This document shows, piece by piece, positions 25,389 through 35,817 of a stretch of DNA of 64,000 nucleotides. The notes under the pieces are model-generated. The model was given only the letters and a program-made list of their open reading frames with translations, was not told the origin of the DNA and searched no databases. Each line of letters opens with the position of its first letter. Position 1 is the first letter of the stretch. The DNA lies in assembly GCA_024280335.1 (NCBI GenBank), contig JAJRQI010000009.1, positions 1 to 64,000 on the forward strand, given 5' to 3'. The translations under genes were made by a program, and so were the position numbers. The DNA comes from Deltaproteobacteria bacterium. Lineage in GTDB: Bacteria; Desulfobacterota; Desulfuromonadia; Desulfuromonadales; Geopsychrobacteraceae.

Positions 25389-26993
25389 TCAAGAGATTTC
25401 ATCCCAAAGCACGCTGCGATTACGACCGCATTCTTTGGCGTGATAGAGAGCCCGGTCAGCACAATTGACCAGCCCTTCAAGACTGTCGGCATCCTGCGGA
25501 AACGCAGCAATCCCCAGCGAGATAGTAACTGCGGCCCGCTTGCCGAGAAAGATCAGCTCTAACCCTTCAACCAGCTTACGCAGGCGCTCGGCCACCTTCC
25601 AGGCACCATTTCCATCGGCATCTTCCAACAGAATGGCAAATTCTTCACCACCGGTCCGGGCAGCCAGATCGACGCTGCGCACCACCCGCGCAAACAGCTT
25701 GGCCACCTGGCGCAACACTTCATCTCCGGCCGGATGCCCGAAACCATCATTGATCCTTTTAAAATGATCGATATCACAGAGAACCAGATAGAGGGCGCCT
25801 GAGCGACGTTCGGCACGATCAAGCATCGCCTCAAAGCCACACTGGTAGGCACGGCGATTGGAAATCCCGGTCAATGTATCGACGGTCGCCATCCGGTTGA
25901 TCTGCTCATGCGAGCTGGCCAGATCGATCTTGATGGCAATCTGGGTCGCGACCAACTCCAGGATCTCGCGGCAGGTTCGACTGAACGCGTCAACCTGCCG
26001 GGCGGCGACAATCAAGGCACCGATGGTCGGCCCATCCTTCTGGCAGAGCGGCACAATCATCAGGGAACGGTATTCGGCAAACAGATGCGCCTCACTGAAA
26101 ACCGGTAAAGTGCCGCGGTAATCGGCATCCTCCGGAAAGGTTCGCGCATACTTGAGAGTCTGACCGACCACCCCCTGCCCGATCGGAAAGGACTGCCCGG
26201 CCAGCAGAGCCGCCTGTTCTCCTTCAACATAGGCGATCCGATGCTGCTCACCTTCGGCCAGACTGATCGCCAGAAAATCAGCCGGAACGATACTGCGGAT
26301 CGCCTCGGCAATAGCTGTGAACGCTGACTGCAATCCCAGAGACGAGTTCAGTTTGCGCAAACCATCAAAGGCTCGACGGTAAGCATGACGCTCTCGGTCA
26401 CTGACAATCAGCTGGCGGGCCCGGTTGACATTGGCGAGCAACTGCTCAGCCGTCAATTCAACCAGACGTTGCTCCGCTTCCGTCCAGCGTTCCGGCAATT
26501 CCCGATCGACACACAAAATCCCCAAACCGTCAGGTTGACAAGCGGCATTGCCGGGGAGAAACAAGCGTACCGCCATAAAACTGCCGACCCCCAGATTGTT
26601 TGGATAGTAAGGAATGGCCGGCGAGTGCTGACGGACCGGGGCCAGCAATAACTCGTTGCGTTCTTTGAGAATCCCGGTCATCCCGACCCCGAGGGGATAA
26701 GGACCGAAGTTTAATGCAGCAAATGCGCTGGAACAGGCGTACAGGGAGAGTTGATCGGCGGCAGGGCCGCTCCACAGCAAGGCAGCGGTCTTCAGCTGCA
26801 GAGAAATTCGCAACAACTCCAGTTGCCGCTGACAATCTTGTTGCAGCTGCTCGACAATCGACTGTCGATTGGGCACCGCAACCTGGCCGCCCTGTTCATA
26901 GGCTAACGGCAAAGCGTTGAAACATTTCTCAACGCATTCGGCAATCGGTGGAGTAGCCGTCTGCTTGACGATTCGACTGAACCAGTTTTTCAT
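25389..26993 (-). CDS. GAF-GAF-GGDEF diguanylate cyclase
   Basis: 534 aa. Two GAF-like sensory regions (about 45-200 and 215-360) precede a GGDEF domain. The active site is GGEEF (448-452), which should be catalytic. An RxxD inhibitory site (RSVD, 439-442) lies five residues upstream, so product feedback by c-di-GMP is expected. There is no signal peptide or membrane helix, so it is cytoplasmic. A PilZ receiver at 49.5-50.2 kb is one possible c-di-GMP effector in the window. Confidence 0.93.
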   Translation of the reverse strand: MKNWFSRIVKQTATPPIAECVEKCFNALPLAYEQGGQVAVPNRQSIVEQLQQDCQRQLELLRISLQLKTAALLWSGPAADQLSLYACSSAFAALNFGPYPLGVGMTGILKERNELLLAPVRQHSPAIPYYPNNLGVGSFMAVRLFLPGNAACQPDGLGILCVDRELPERWTEAEQRLVELTAEQLLANVNRARQLIVSDRERHAYRRAFDGLRKLNSSLGLQSAFTAIAEAIRSIVPADFLAISLAEGEQHRIAYVEGEQAALLAGQSFPIGQGVVGQTLKYARTFPEDADYRGTLPVFSEAHLFAEYRSLMIVPLCQKDGPTIGALIVAARQVDAFSRTCREILELVATQIAIKIDLASSHEQINRMATVDTLTGISNRRAYQCGFEAMLDRAERRSGALYLVLCDIDHFKRINDGFGHPAGDEVLRQVAKLFARVVRSVDLAARTGGEEFAILLEDADGNGAWKVAERLRKLVEGLELIFLGKRAAVTISLGIAAFPQDADSLEGLVNCADRALYHAKECGRNRSVLWDEIS

Positions 26994-27079
26994 CCTGGAC
27001 TGACCTGTCTTTTTGAACGACTGCGGGAACTTCCGTCCAATCTGTGCGATGTAACAGGGGCTGATTGAATTTCTTCCAG

Positions 27080-27107
27080 AAAAAAAAGGCGGACCCGAAG
27101 GTCCGCC
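27080..27107 (-). terminator. Intrinsic terminator of the frdCAB operon
   Basis: On the minus strand GGCGGACC-TTCG-GGTCCGCC is followed by eight T. The 8-bp stem with a UUCG-type tetraloop is a strong rho-independent terminator, 24 nt after frdB. Confidence 0.95.
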
Positions 27108-27131
27108 GATTGAAACTCTATTTTACAAAGA

Positions 27132-27869
27132 TCAACAAAACGATTTGATGTATTCGCGGTTGAGCGTTGCGATAAATTTGACGTTGATCCCTTTCGGGCA
27201 AGCTTCCTGGCACTCATAGTGATTCGTGCAGTTGCCGAACCCTTCCGAGAGCATTGTTTCGGTCATGTTTTTCACCCGAGCCTTGGCTTCTCCCTTGCCC
27301 TGCGGCAGGACCGCAAGCTGGGCAACCTTGGCGCTGGTGAAGAGCATTGCCGAACTGTTCGGACAGGAAGCAACGCAGGCGCCGCAACCGATACACTCGG
27401 CAGCGTCCATGGCGTAGTCGGCAACCGGTTTCGGAATCAGCAGAGCGTTACCGTCAGCAACACCACCAGTGTGACAGGAGGTGAAACCACCAGCCTGCAT
27501 GATCACTTCGAGAGCATTACGATCAACAATCAGATCTTTGTGGATCGGGAACGCCTTGGCGCGCCACGGCTCGATGAAGATCTCATCCCCGTCATTGAAC
27601 GAGCGCATATGCAGCTGGCAGACCGTGGTCCGCTCCTGACCACCGTGCGGTTTACCGTTGATAACCTGCGAACACATGCCGCAGATCCCTTCGCGACAAT
27701 CATGATCGAATGCGATCGGGTCTTTACCAGCTTTGATCAGATCCTCGTTGACATCGTCGAGCATTTCGAGGAAAGACTGATCTTCACTGACATTTTTCGC
27801 TTGATAGGTCTCAAGCTCTCCTTTAGCCTCCGGCCCCTTCTGGCGCCATACATGCAATGTCAGGTTCAT
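27132..27869 (-). CDS. frdB: Succinate dehydrogenase/fumarate reductase iron-sulfur subunit
   Basis: 245 aa. The [2Fe-2S] ligands are C58, C63, C66 and C84; the ferredoxin part carries C159/C162/C165/C169 and C214/C220/C224. It wires FrdA flavin to the di-haem FrdC. The order C-A-B and the subunit sizes match the Geobacter FrdCAB enzyme, which works in both directions (fumarate reductase and succinate dehydrogenase). The ATG overlaps the frdA stop by one base (TAATG). Confidence 0.96.
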   Translation of the reverse strand: MNLTLHVWRQKGPEAKGELETYQAKNVSEDQSFLEMLDDVNEDLIKAGKDPIAFDHDCREGICGMCSQVINGKPHGGQERTTVCQLHMRSFNDGDEIFIEPWRAKAFPIHKDLIVDRNALEVIMQAGGFTSCHTGGVADGNALLIPKPVADYAMDAAECIGCGACVASCPNSSAMLFTSAKVAQLAVLPQGKGEAKARVKNMTETMLSEGFGNCTNHYECQEACPKGINVKFIATLNREYIKSFC

Positions 27870-29785
27870 TATTTGTAACTCCTCACGGCAAGTTTGACGT
27901 TTTCGAATTTCAGGGGTTCTTTGTGCAGCTCGGGCTCATTGCCCGCCCCCTTGAATTCCCAGGCCGCAGCATAGGCAAAGTTCTCGTCATCACGCATCGC
28001 TTCACCATCATCGGTCTGGTGCTCAGTCCGGAAGTGGCCGCCGCAGGATTCCTCACGATGCAGGGCATCCTTGGCGAAGACTTCGGCGAACTCGAGGAAG
28101 TCGGCCAAACGGCCGGCATTTTCAAGCTGCTGATTAAGCTCACCGGCTTCTCCGGTGACGTTGACATTGTTCCAGAATTCTTCACGAATTTCCGGAATCC
28201 GCTTGATGGCATTATTGAGGCTGGCATCGCTACGCGCCATACCGACATCTTCCCACATGACCTTGCCGAGTTCACGGTGCAGTTCGCTGACGGTCTTTTT
28301 GCCGTTGATGTTGAGCAGTTTGTTGGTTTGCCCTTCAACTTCTTCAACCGAACGCTTGAATTCAGCGTGATCGTCCTTGACGGTGCCCGGAGTAATACCG
28401 GCCAGGTAACCGGCGATGGTGTAAGGGATAACGAAGTAACCATCGGCCAGACCCTGCATCAGCGCCGAAGCACCGAGGCGGTTAGCGCCGTGAACCGAGA
28501 AGTTAGCTTCACCCAAGACGAACAGCCCAGGGATATTGCTCATGCAGTTGTAATCGACCCAGAGACCACCCATGGAGTAGTGCGGGGCCGGATAAATGCG
28601 CATCGGCTGCTGGTAGGCATTCTCGTCGGTGATCTTCTCGTACATTTCAAACAGGTTGCCGTACCGCCCACGGATAGTCTCTTCACCGAGACGATTGATT
28701 GAATCGGCAAAGTCGAGATAGACGCCGCGCTTGCCGGGTCCGACACCACGCTCATCATCACACTGTTCCTTGGCAGCCCGAGAAGCGATATCCCGCGGAG
28801 CCAGGTTACCGAAGGACGGGTACTTCCGCTCCAGATAGTAATCACGATCATCTTCGGTAATGTCACCGGCCAGGTTTTCGCAGTCTGCGGCCTTTTTGGG
28901 GACCCAGCAACGACCGTCGTTCCGCAGCGACTCGGACATCAGCGTCAGTTTTGACTGCTTGTCGCCATGCTGCGGGATACAGGTCGGGTGAATCTGGGTG
29001 TAACAAGGATTCGCGAAGTAAGCACCCTTTTGGGCTGCTTTCCATGCTGCCGTCACACTGCAGCCCATGGCGTTGGTCGAAAGGTAGAAAACATTGACGT
29101 AACCACCAGTGGCCAGAATCACCGCATCACCCCAGTGGGATTCGATCTTGCCGGTAATCAGGTTGCGCACGGTGATCCCTTTGGCCACACCGTCAACCAC
29201 AACCAGGTCAACCATTTCGGTCCGTTGATGCAGCTTGACGGTTCCCGCTTTCACTTGCCGGGAGAGCGCCGAGTAGGCACCGAGCAGCAGCTGCTGACCG
29301 GTTTGGCCGCGGGCATAAAACGTCCGGGAAACCTGCGCACCACCGAAAGAACGGTTGTCGAGGTAACCGGCATAGTCGCGGGCAAAGGGAACACCCTGGG
29401 CAACACACTGGTCGATAATGTTATTCGACACTTGAGCCAGACGCCAGACGTCAGCTTCACGGGCGCGAAAATCGCCACCCTTGATGGTGTCGTAGAAGAG
29501 GCGGTAGATGGAATCACCGTCGTTCGGATAGTTTTTCGCAGCGTTGATACCGCCCTGGGCCGCAATCGAGTGGGCGCGGCGGGCACTGTCTTGATAGCAG
29601 AAGGCTTCAACGTTGTAGCCGAGTTCGCCAAGCGAGGCAGCGCCGGCGCCACCGGCGAGACCGGTACCGACCACCAGAATCTTGAACTTACGCTTGTTAG
29701 AGGGGTTGACCAGCTTCATATCGAAGCGGTGCTTGTCCCAAGATTTTTCAATTGGACCTGTGGGTGCTTTTCCGTCGAGAATCAC
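27869..29785 (-). CDS. frdA: Succinate dehydrogenase/fumarate reductase flavoprotein subunit
   Basis: 638 aa, the catalytic subunit that interconverts fumarate and succinate. The FAD fold starts at [10 protein letters not shown] (40-49), and H72 in [11 protein letters not shown] is the covalent flavin attachment site. Conserved catalytic segments such as HPT, RDIASRA and APHYSMGG follow. The GTG start at 29785 is supported by AGGGGG about 6 nt upstream. A central TCA-cycle and anaerobic respiratory enzyme located on the cytoplasmic face of the membrane. Confidence 0.97.
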   Translation of the reverse strand: MILDGKAPTGPIEKSWDKHRFDMKLVNPSNKRKFKILVVGTGLAGGAGAASLGELGYNVEAFCYQDSARRAHSIAAQGGINAAKNYPNDGDSIYRLFYDTIKGGDFRAREADVWRLAQVSNNIIDQCVAQGVPFARDYAGYLDNRSFGGAQVSRTFYARGQTGQQLLLGAYSALSRQVKAGTVKLHQRTEMVDLVVVDGVAKGITVRNLITGKIESHWGDAVILATGGYVNVFYLSTNAMGCSVTAAWKAAQKGAYFANPCYTQIHPTCIPQHGDKQSKLTLMSESLRNDGRCWVPKKAADCENLAGDITEDDRDYYLERKYPSFGNLAPRDIASRAAKEQCDDERGVGPGKRGVYLDFADSINRLGEETIRGRYGNLFEMYEKITDENAYQQPMRIYPAPHYSMGGLWVDYNCMSNIPGLFVLGEANFSVHGANRLGASALMQGLADGYFVIPYTIAGYLAGITPGTVKDDHAEFKRSVEEVEGQTNKLLNINGKKTVSELHRELGKVMWEDVGMARSDASLNNAIKRIPEIREEFWNNVNVTGEAGELNQQLENAGRLADFLEFAEVFAKDALHREESCGGHFRTEHQTDDGEAMRDDENFAYAAAWEFKGAGNEPELHKEPLKFENVKLAVRSYK

Positions 29786-29795
29786 AATAAACCCC

Positions 29796-30470
29796 CTAAA
29801 TCTTTACGATATGGAAGAGGAAAGCCAATGGGATGGCGATGTATGCCAGGCCAAAAAAGATGGCGACCAGTTTGCCGATGGCAGACACCTTGTCCTGACT
29901 CGGACCATTGTTCAGGCCGAGAGTCTGGATAAAGCTTTGCAACCCGTGGCTCAGGTGCAAAAACAGCGCGCACATGGCAACAACGTAGGCAATAGAGACA
30001 AACGCGCTGTTAAAGCTGTTCCCAACCATAGCAAAGACGTTGAGGCGCCCGTTAACCAAAGGCTGCAATGTCGCGACCGCGTCGGTGTGAACCACCTGAA
30101 CAGTGAAGTGCAACAGGTGGTAAAGCAGGAAGGCCAGTAGAATCAGACCGGTGTAGATCATCGATTCCGCAGCAAAAGTGGTCTTCAGCCGCGCCTTGAT
30201 CGCGTAGGCTTCAGGAGACGCAGAGCTGTTCTCCATTGTCAGCTGGATGCCGAGAGCGATATGCACAGCAAACAGACCGAGCATGATCAGTCTAAAAATC
30301 CAGACGATCGGGCCCAGACTGTGCAGCTTTTCAGCATAAATGTTGATTGCTTCGGAACCGGCAAAAATCGACAGATTCCCGAGCAAGTGGACAGTAATAA
30401 ATCCGACCAGCATCATACCGGTCACTGCCATCAATAGTTTTCTTCCCACAGAGCTTGTTATCAAATGCAT
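29796..30470 (-). CDS. frdC: Succinate dehydrogenase/fumarate reductase cytochrome b subunit
   Basis: 224 aa, five predicted helices, two b haems. Candidate haem ligands are H28, H70, H118 or H121, and H172 or H175, which agrees with the single-subunit di-haem anchors of Wolinella FrdC and Bacillus SdhC. It exchanges electrons with menaquinone. First gene of the frdCAB operon, 10 nt before frdA. The palindromes upstream (30716-30728, 30766-30780) may control it. Confidence 0.94.
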   Translation of the reverse strand: MHLITSSVGRKLLMAVTGMMLVGFITVHLLGNLSIFAGSEAINIYAEKLHSLGPIVWIFRLIMLGLFAVHIALGIQLTMENSSASPEAYAIKARLKTTFAAESMIYTGLILLAFLLYHLLHFTVQVVHTDAVATLQPLVNGRLNVFAMVGNSFNSAFVSIAYVVAMCALFLHLSHGLQSFIQTLGLNNGPSQDKVSAIGKLVAIFFGLAYIAIPLAFLFHIVKI

Positions 30471-30715
30471 AGTTTCATATCCCTCGAGAATGTGAATTGA
30501 TTGCTCATCAAAGAAAGCCTCCTTGACTCAATCACCAGTGCCTTAAGGCGGCTCAAGGCCCGGCACGTCGCTCCTTTTGCAGCTGAGCCAACTCTCTCCC
30601 TGGCGGTCCACGCCAGCACTCTTGCCTCCTTTTCATAAATTCAATCCTTTCGGCAGCCGATCGAAACAATTTTGTTCGACACGGCAATGCACGAGCGGTT
30701 GATTAACAGCAAATC

Positions 30716-30728
30716 GTATACTGTATAC
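30716..30728. promoter_or_regulatory. Perfect 13-bp palindrome, candidate operator of frdCAB
   Basis: GTATAC-T-GTATAC, about 245 bp upstream of frdC. TGTATAC-type palindromes are bound by several GntR-family repressors, which is why it is flagged; no such regulator is in the window. Confidence 0.4.
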
Positions 30729-30765
30729 TAAACATTATTGGAAATTTAAACAAAAAAAGCCCTAA

Positions 30766-30780
30766 ATTAGAAATTCTAAT
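30766..30780. promoter_or_regulatory. Perfect 15-bp palindrome upstream of frdC
   Basis: ATTAGAA-A-TTCTAAT, between the valS terminator and the palindrome at 30716. It could be a second operator or an accident of A/T-rich sequence. Confidence 0.3.
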
Positions 30781-30833
30781 CAAGAACAGAACAAAGGTTT
30801 ATGCCCTTGGACACAAACCAGGTGTGCGACAGC

Positions 30834-30864
30834 AAAAAGACCGGAAAGGTTACCCTTTCCGGTC
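30834..30864 (-). terminator. Intrinsic terminator of valS
   Basis: On the minus strand GACCGGAAAGG / CCTTTCCGGTC forms an 11-bp stem followed by TTTTT, 10 nt after the valS stop. Confidence 0.92.
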
Positions 30865-30873
30865 TCAACTCTA

Positions 30874-33531
30874 TTATCCCAGTGCCGAGATTTTCTCCAG
30901 GCCCTGCCGCAAAATTGCCAACTTCTCCTCAGCTGCTGCCATCTTGCCGCGATCTTTCGCTAAAACTTGCGGTGGCGCATTTGCGACAAACTTTTCGTTG
31001 GAGAGTTTTTTGCTGAAAAAGGCAACGTCCTTTTCAACCTTCTTGATCTCTTTCTCCAACCGGGCAGACTCTTCCTCAACATCCACCAGATCCGCCAGCG
31101 GGATCAGCACCTCAACATCACCGGCAACCTGAGTTGATACCTGCTTCGGATGTTCTATAGCAACGCCGAACTCCAGTACTTCGACACGCGCCAGTGACTT
31201 GACGTAAGCCTGACCGGCTTCAATCGCCTGAACCGATTCCGCCGACTGGCAATCCAGTACAACCTTGATCCGTTTACCCGGCGGCAAGTCCAACTCGCCG
31301 CGAACATTGCGGATCGCCCGGATCACCTCCATCAGCAAGTCCATTCTGGCGACCGCGACTGAATCGACCGGACAGAAGGCGGTCGTCGGATATTCGGCCT
31401 GCATGATTGAAACTGCCGGTCGCTCACCGGGCAACACCTGCCAAATCTCTTCAGTGACAAAAGGCAACAGCGGGTGCAACAGTCTCAGCAGCCCTTCAAG
31501 CACAGTATAGAGAACTGTTTGCGCACGCAGTTTCGCCTGCGGGTCGTCGCCATATAAATCCTCTTTACTCAGCTCAATATACCAGTCGCAGAACTCATGC
31601 CAGGTAAAAGAATAGAGCGCACTGGCGACATCATTAAACTTGTATTCAGCCAGTGATTTATTAACCTCGGCAGCCGTTTTGGCAAAACGGTCAAGGATCC
31701 ACTGATCCACTTGCGACAGTTCGAAATCGGTCAGCTTCGCCTGTGCCGGATCGAAATCCTGCAGATTCATCAGCGCAAACCGGCTGGCGTTCCAGAGTTT
31801 ATTAACAAAGTTACGATAACCGCCGATCCGCTCGGTCGAAAGCTTGATATCACGACCCATGGCAGCAAAGGCGCAGAGGGTAAAACGGAAGGCATCGGCA
31901 CCGTACTCATCGACGATAGTCAGCGGGTCGATGACGTTGCCCTTGCTCTTGCTCATCTTCTGCCCCTGGGCATCACGCACCAAGGCATGGATGTAGACCT
32001 CCTTGAACGGCACCTGGTCCATGAACTTGATCCCCATCATCATCATCCGCGCAACCCAGAAGAAGAGGATGTCGAAGCCGGTCACCAGGCAGCTGGTCGG
32101 GTAAAACTTCCGCAGTGTCGTTGTCTGCTCCGGCCAACCCATGGTCGAAAACGGCCACAATGCTGAAGAGAACCAGGTGTCGAGGACATCAGTCTCTTGT
32201 CGGATATTGCTGCTGCCGCAGTGCTTGCAGACACGGGCATCTTCCTTGGTAACGGTAATCTCATCGCAGTCGTCACAGAACCAGGCCGGAATCCGATGCC
32301 CCCACCAGATCTGGCGGCTGACACACCAATCCTGAATATTGTACATCCACTCGTAATAGGTTTTTTCCCACTGTGCCGGAACGATCTTGGTCACCCCGGT
32401 TTCGACCGCCTTGATAGCTTCAGCCGCAAGCGGCTTGACGGCGACATACCACTGTTTGCTCATGTAGGGTTCGATGATCGTTCGACAACGGTAGCACTCC
32501 CCGACGGCATTGGCGTAAACCTCGGTTTTTTCCAGCAATCCCTGCGTGTCCAGATCAGCAACCACACTTTTGCGCGCTAGATAGCGATCCTGACCCTGGT
32601 AGGAACCGCCGTTTTCGTTGATAACCCCCGACTCATCGAGGATGTTGATAAACTCCAACTGATGCCGCTTGCCCATTTCAAAGTCGTTGAAATCGTGCGC
32701 CGGGGTGATTTTCACCGCACCGGAACCGAACTCCAGATCAACATAATCATCGGCGATGATCGGGATCTCACGATTCACCAGCGGTAGCAGCACCTTTTTT
32801 CCGATCAAATCCCGATAACGCTCATCTTCGGGATTGACCGCGACGGCAGTATCACCCAGCATAGTTTCGGGGCGCGTGGTCGCCACCACCAAGTACTGAT
32901 CAGTACCCTGCACCGGGTAACGCAGATGCCAGAGGTTGCCCTGCTTGTCATCATGCTCAACCTCGAGATCAGACAGGGCGGTGTGACAACGCGGGCACCA
33001 GTTGATCAGCCGATTATCACGATAGACCAAGCCGTCGTCATAAAGCCGCACAAACACTTCTCGAACCGCTTTCGAAAGCCCCTCATCCATCGTGAAGCGC
33101 TCACGTTGCCAATCACAGGAGGCACCGAGTCGCTTCAGTTGGTTGATGATCTGCCCGCCCGACTCTTCACGCCACTGCCAGACACGTTCGACGAAGTCGT
33201 CCCGACCCAGTTCATGGCGATCCTTGCCCGCTGCGGCCAACTGCTTTTCCACTACATTCTGGGTGGCGATGCCGGCGTGGTCGGTCCCCGGCATCCAGAG
33301 CACCTGGTGACCGGTCATCCGTTTCCAGCGACAGAGAATATCCTGCAAGGTATTATTGAGGGCGTGTCCCATGTGCAGGACGCCGGTGACATTAGGCGGC
33401 GGGATAACGATGGAATAGTGCGGTTTGGAGGAGTTTTCGTCAGCATGAAAGTCTCCACGCCCCTCCCAGACAGCAAACCACTTCTGCTCCACCTGAGCTG
33501 GTTCGTAACCCTTGGGCAGTTCTTTTTTCAT
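30874..33531 (-). CDS. valS: Valyl-tRNA synthetase
   Basis: 885 aa class Ia enzyme that charges tRNA-Val and edits threonine. The HIGH-type motif is HMGH (53-56) in PPPNVTGVLHMGHALNN, and KMSKS is at about 525-529. The C-terminal arm (about 820-885) is a coiled coil rich in E and K that grips the tRNA. Length and order match bacterial ValS. No T-box-like leader is seen upstream. Confidence 0.98.
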   Translation of the reverse strand: MKKELPKGYEPAQVEQKWFAVWEGRGDFHADENSSKPHYSIVIPPPNVTGVLHMGHALNNTLQDILCRWKRMTGHQVLWMPGTDHAGIATQNVVEKQLAAAGKDRHELGRDDFVERVWQWREESGGQIINQLKRLGASCDWQRERFTMDEGLSKAVREVFVRLYDDGLVYRDNRLINWCPRCHTALSDLEVEHDDKQGNLWHLRYPVQGTDQYLVVATTRPETMLGDTAVAVNPEDERYRDLIGKKVLLPLVNREIPIIADDYVDLEFGSGAVKITPAHDFNDFEMGKRHQLEFINILDESGVINENGGSYQGQDRYLARKSVVADLDTQGLLEKTEVYANAVGECYRCRTIIEPYMSKQWYVAVKPLAAEAIKAVETGVTKIVPAQWEKTYYEWMYNIQDWCVSRQIWWGHRIPAWFCDDCDEITVTKEDARVCKHCGSSNIRQETDVLDTWFSSALWPFSTMGWPEQTTTLRKFYPTSCLVTGFDILFFWVARMMMMGIKFMDQVPFKEVYIHALVRDAQGQKMSKSKGNVIDPLTIVDEYGADAFRFTLCAFAAMGRDIKLSTERIGGYRNFVNKLWNASRFALMNLQDFDPAQAKLTDFELSQVDQWILDRFAKTAAEVNKSLAEYKFNDVASALYSFTWHEFCDWYIELSKEDLYGDDPQAKLRAQTVLYTVLEGLLRLLHPLLPFVTEEIWQVLPGERPAVSIMQAEYPTTAFCPVDSVAVARMDLLMEVIRAIRNVRGELDLPPGKRIKVVLDCQSAESVQAIEAGQAYVKSLARVEVLEFGVAIEHPKQVSTQVAGDVEVLIPLADLVDVEEESARLEKEIKKVEKDVAFFSKKLSNEKFVANAPPQVLAKDRGKMAAAEEKLAILRQGLEKISALG

Positions 33532-33593
33532 GACAGGCGCGTCCTTTATTGATCAAATTCCAGCTGAATCAGCAGATACCGGGGGACAATAAA

Positions 33594-33636
33594 GGGGGGG
33601 AGGTAAGGAAGTCAAGACCTCCCTAGCCTCCCCCCC
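33594..33636 (-). terminator. G/C-rich hairpin after the acidic receiver gene
   Basis: Seven G plus AGG pair with CCT plus seven C, with an inner AGGT/ACCT pairing. On the minus strand the stem is followed by TTTATTGT. It probably ends the dgt-cheW-receiver transcript before valS. Confidence 0.65.
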
Positions 33637-33667
33637 GTTAGAAGAAGAAATAAGTGGTAGGCGTTTT

Positions 33668-35356
33668 CTATTCTTCGGCCTGCTTGATCTTGCGGATCTC
33701 TTCGCGGATCATCGATTCAGCCAAGTCGGGAACCACTTCCCAGGCGATCTGCTCCAACAGCTCACCTGCCAATCTTTCAATAATCGGCCCGGCTACCTTA
33801 CTGACCACCTCTTTCAAATCGTCCTCGGACAGCTGACGCAACTGCTGCTCAACTTGCTCAATGTCACCTTCGGACTTTACACTCGCGACGGTAGCAGCGG
33901 CCACGGATTCTTCTACTTCCGCCTCCCCTGCCTCAGAAGAATCGAAATAGAACCCATCATCCTCTTCAACTGCCGGTGAAGTCAGCGCCTCTTCTGAAGC
34001 GTCAATCGGCTCTGCGGTTTCATCGGCCAGCAACACTGTGTCCTCAATGAAGAAGCTCTCTTCCTCTGCAACCTCCTCCTCAAGTTCAATCGGTTCTGCA
34101 GATCCGGCAAGCGGCGCTGAAATTTCTTCGGCGAGCGGGACTTCTTCTTTGCCGAAGCTCTCTTCCTCGATTACTTCGTCCTCAAGTTCGATCGGTTCCG
34201 CCAGCTCAGTGACAGTCGCGTCAAGCAGCGGTTCTTCATCCAGGATATCCTCAGCGCCCAGATCGAGGATCTCTTCATCCTCATCCAGCGACTCTTCAGG
34301 CAACGGCTCAACCAGCGGAAGCTCTTCTTCAACTGCGGCAGGACCCTCAACAACGAACTCTTCTCTGGCGGCAACCGGCGACAGCAGCTCCGTCACCGCC
34401 GGCTCTTCAACAACGACAGACTCCTCGGTCAAGTCGAGCGGTTCAAACTCCTCAATGTCAGCATCGGCGGCAACTTCAGACGACGAAGTTTCCAGCAGTT
34501 CATCCTCCAGCTCAATCGGCTCCCCATCGTCCTTCTCCGACAGAACAGTCTCTATACCGATCACAGGTTCCTGATCTTCAAGCACCAGTTCCGCTGTTTC
34601 CTCTGCCGCAGCAAAAGCTGCCGCTTCGACGACAGGATCTTCGGTGTCCCGCTCATCCATCAGGTCAAGGGGGTTTTCCACCGCAGGTTCTGCCGCAGTG
34701 ACTGCCTCCTCCTCCTCAGCGCTATCGGCAAACGAGAAATCGGCAGAGTCAGGAGTCTCTTCCACCGCCAGCTCAGCTTGTTCCTGAAGATCGTCCTCCT
34801 CAAATGACACTGCATCCCAGATATCATCGGGGGACTCTTCAATCGTCTCTTCAGCGACAACCGATCCTTCAATCTCGTCAAGACCTAAAACAACCTCATC
34901 CACGGTCGAAACGGCAACCGCTTCAACCACCGGGGGCACAAAGTCAGCGACGGGCTCTTCGGCAGCGGCTCCAACCAAGCGAACCGGGTCGGCCTCAAGC
35001 AATTGCACAACCTTGTCGAGCAGCGCCTGCGATTCAAACGGCTTGGTCAACCAACCGTCAGCGCCGACGGCCTGCGCCCGCTCTTCATCAAAGTGATCAA
35101 AGGTGCCCGGCAATAACATGACTGAAGTGTTAGACAACTGCGGGTCCGACTTAATCGCCTGACAGAGTTCAAAACCATCCTTGCCAGGCATCGAAATATC
35201 GGCAATCACCAAATCCGGAAGTTCTTCGAGTGCCTGAGTAAATGCCTCGTCGCCATTGTCAGTCATCAGAAGCTGATAGTCTTCTGTTTCGAAGATTATA
35301 CCGATGACTTTCTGAATGGTAATACTGTCATCGGCCAGCAGCAGCTTTTTCGTCAT
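33668..35356 (-). CDS. Receiver-domain protein with a long acidic repeat tail
   Basis: 562 aa. Residues 1-122 form a CheY-like receiver with D53 in LVIADISMPG. Residues about 130-490 are extremely acidic and low complexity. They include near-repeats of AEPIELEDEVIEEESF at three places, suggesting an extended linker or a charged brush. The last 60 residues form a conserved helical module (IIERLAGELLEQIAWEVVPD) that I have seen at the end of other delta-proteobacterial receiver proteins. No DNA-binding or enzymatic domain. It follows two CheW-like genes and may be their regulated partner. GGAGAG precedes the ATG. Confidence 0.85.
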   Translation of the reverse strand: MTKKLLLADDSITIQKVIGIIFETEDYQLLMTDNGDEAFTQALEELPDLVIADISMPGKDGFELCQAIKSDPQLSNTSVMLLPGTFDHFDEERAQAVGADGWLTKPFESQALLDKVVQLLEADPVRLVGAAAEEPVADFVPPVVEAVAVSTVDEVVLGLDEIEGSVVAEETIEESPDDIWDAVSFEEDDLQEQAELAVEETPDSADFSFADSAEEEEAVTAAEPAVENPLDLMDERDTEDPVVEAAAFAAAEETAELVLEDQEPVIGIETVLSEKDDGEPIELEDELLETSSSEVAADADIEEFEPLDLTEESVVVEEPAVTELLSPVAAREEFVVEGPAAVEEELPLVEPLPEESLDEDEEILDLGAEDILDEEPLLDATVTELAEPIELEDEVIEEESFGKEEVPLAEEISAPLAGSAEPIELEEEVAEEESFFIEDTVLLADETAEPIDASEEALTSPAVEEDDGFYFDSSEAGEAEVEESVAAATVASVKSEGDIEQVEQQLRQLSEDDLKEVVSKVAGPIIERLAGELLEQIAWEVVPDLAESMIREEIRKIKQAEE

Positions 35357-35391
35357 TGATCTCTCCTCGCAGTGCCCGTATCAGGCTCAAG

Positions 35392-35817
35392 TCACCAGGA
35401 CTCCTGAATCAAACCTATCGCCAAACAATCGATATCTAGAATCTTAAAAATTCTTTCCTGAAAATGAAACTCGCCGGACACGCCATGAACCGCCGAGCCC
35501 TCAGCAAGCGCGGTCACCGCGCCGTTTTCCCCAGCAATGATCCCGCAGGTTTGATCCGCCGGCAGGGCCAGTGTGCCACATTCCGACTCAACTAGCACCT
35601 GATAAGCGGTCTGCTCGTTTTGATACTCTGAACAGGGCAGTATTTTCGCAAGATCAAGCTGCGGGATCAGCTGTCCATCGGCAACGATAACCCCTGCAAC
35701 AGCCTGCGGCAATTGCGGCAGGAGATAGCAGCGCTCACCGGGCAGGATTCGAACCAGCCGCTGCAAGGGAACCGCATAATCGATCCCGCCGCCACGAAAC
35801 AGGCCGAAACGCCTCAC
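35392..35817 (-). CDS. CheW-like protein B
   Basis: 141 aa single CheW-type domain (YAVPLQRLVRILPG opening, GVIVADGQLIPQLDL core). CheW proteins couple receptors to a CheA kinase, but no CheA or chemoreceptor gene is in the window. GTG start overlapping the stop of CheW-like A (GTGA), so the pair is co-translated. The two copies differ strongly and could bind each other or the acidic receiver. Confidence 0.8.
   Translation of the reverse strand: MRRFGLFRGGGIDYAVPLQRLVRILPGERCYLLPQLPQAVAGVIVADGQLIPQLDLAKILPCSEYQNEQTAYQVLVESECGTLALPADQTCGIIAGENGAVTALAEGSAVHGVSGEFHFQERIFKILDIDCLAIGLIQESW

Larger units (their letters stand above)
30471..30873. other. Intergenic region between frdC and valS
   Basis: 403 bp with no gene. 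It holds the frdC promoter region, two perfect palindromes and the valS terminator. The stretch 30700-30790 is strongly A/T rich. On the minus strand, TTGTTT, 17 bp, TAGTAT (about 30751-30723) is a weak promoter candidate that would overlap the first palindrome. Confidence 0.5.

Noticed and set aside
33668-35356. Serine-rich plus-strand frame (34038-34574) opposite the acidic receiver gene
   Set aside because: It is the reverse complement of E/D codons of the acidic tail, which read as S, and has no start context.
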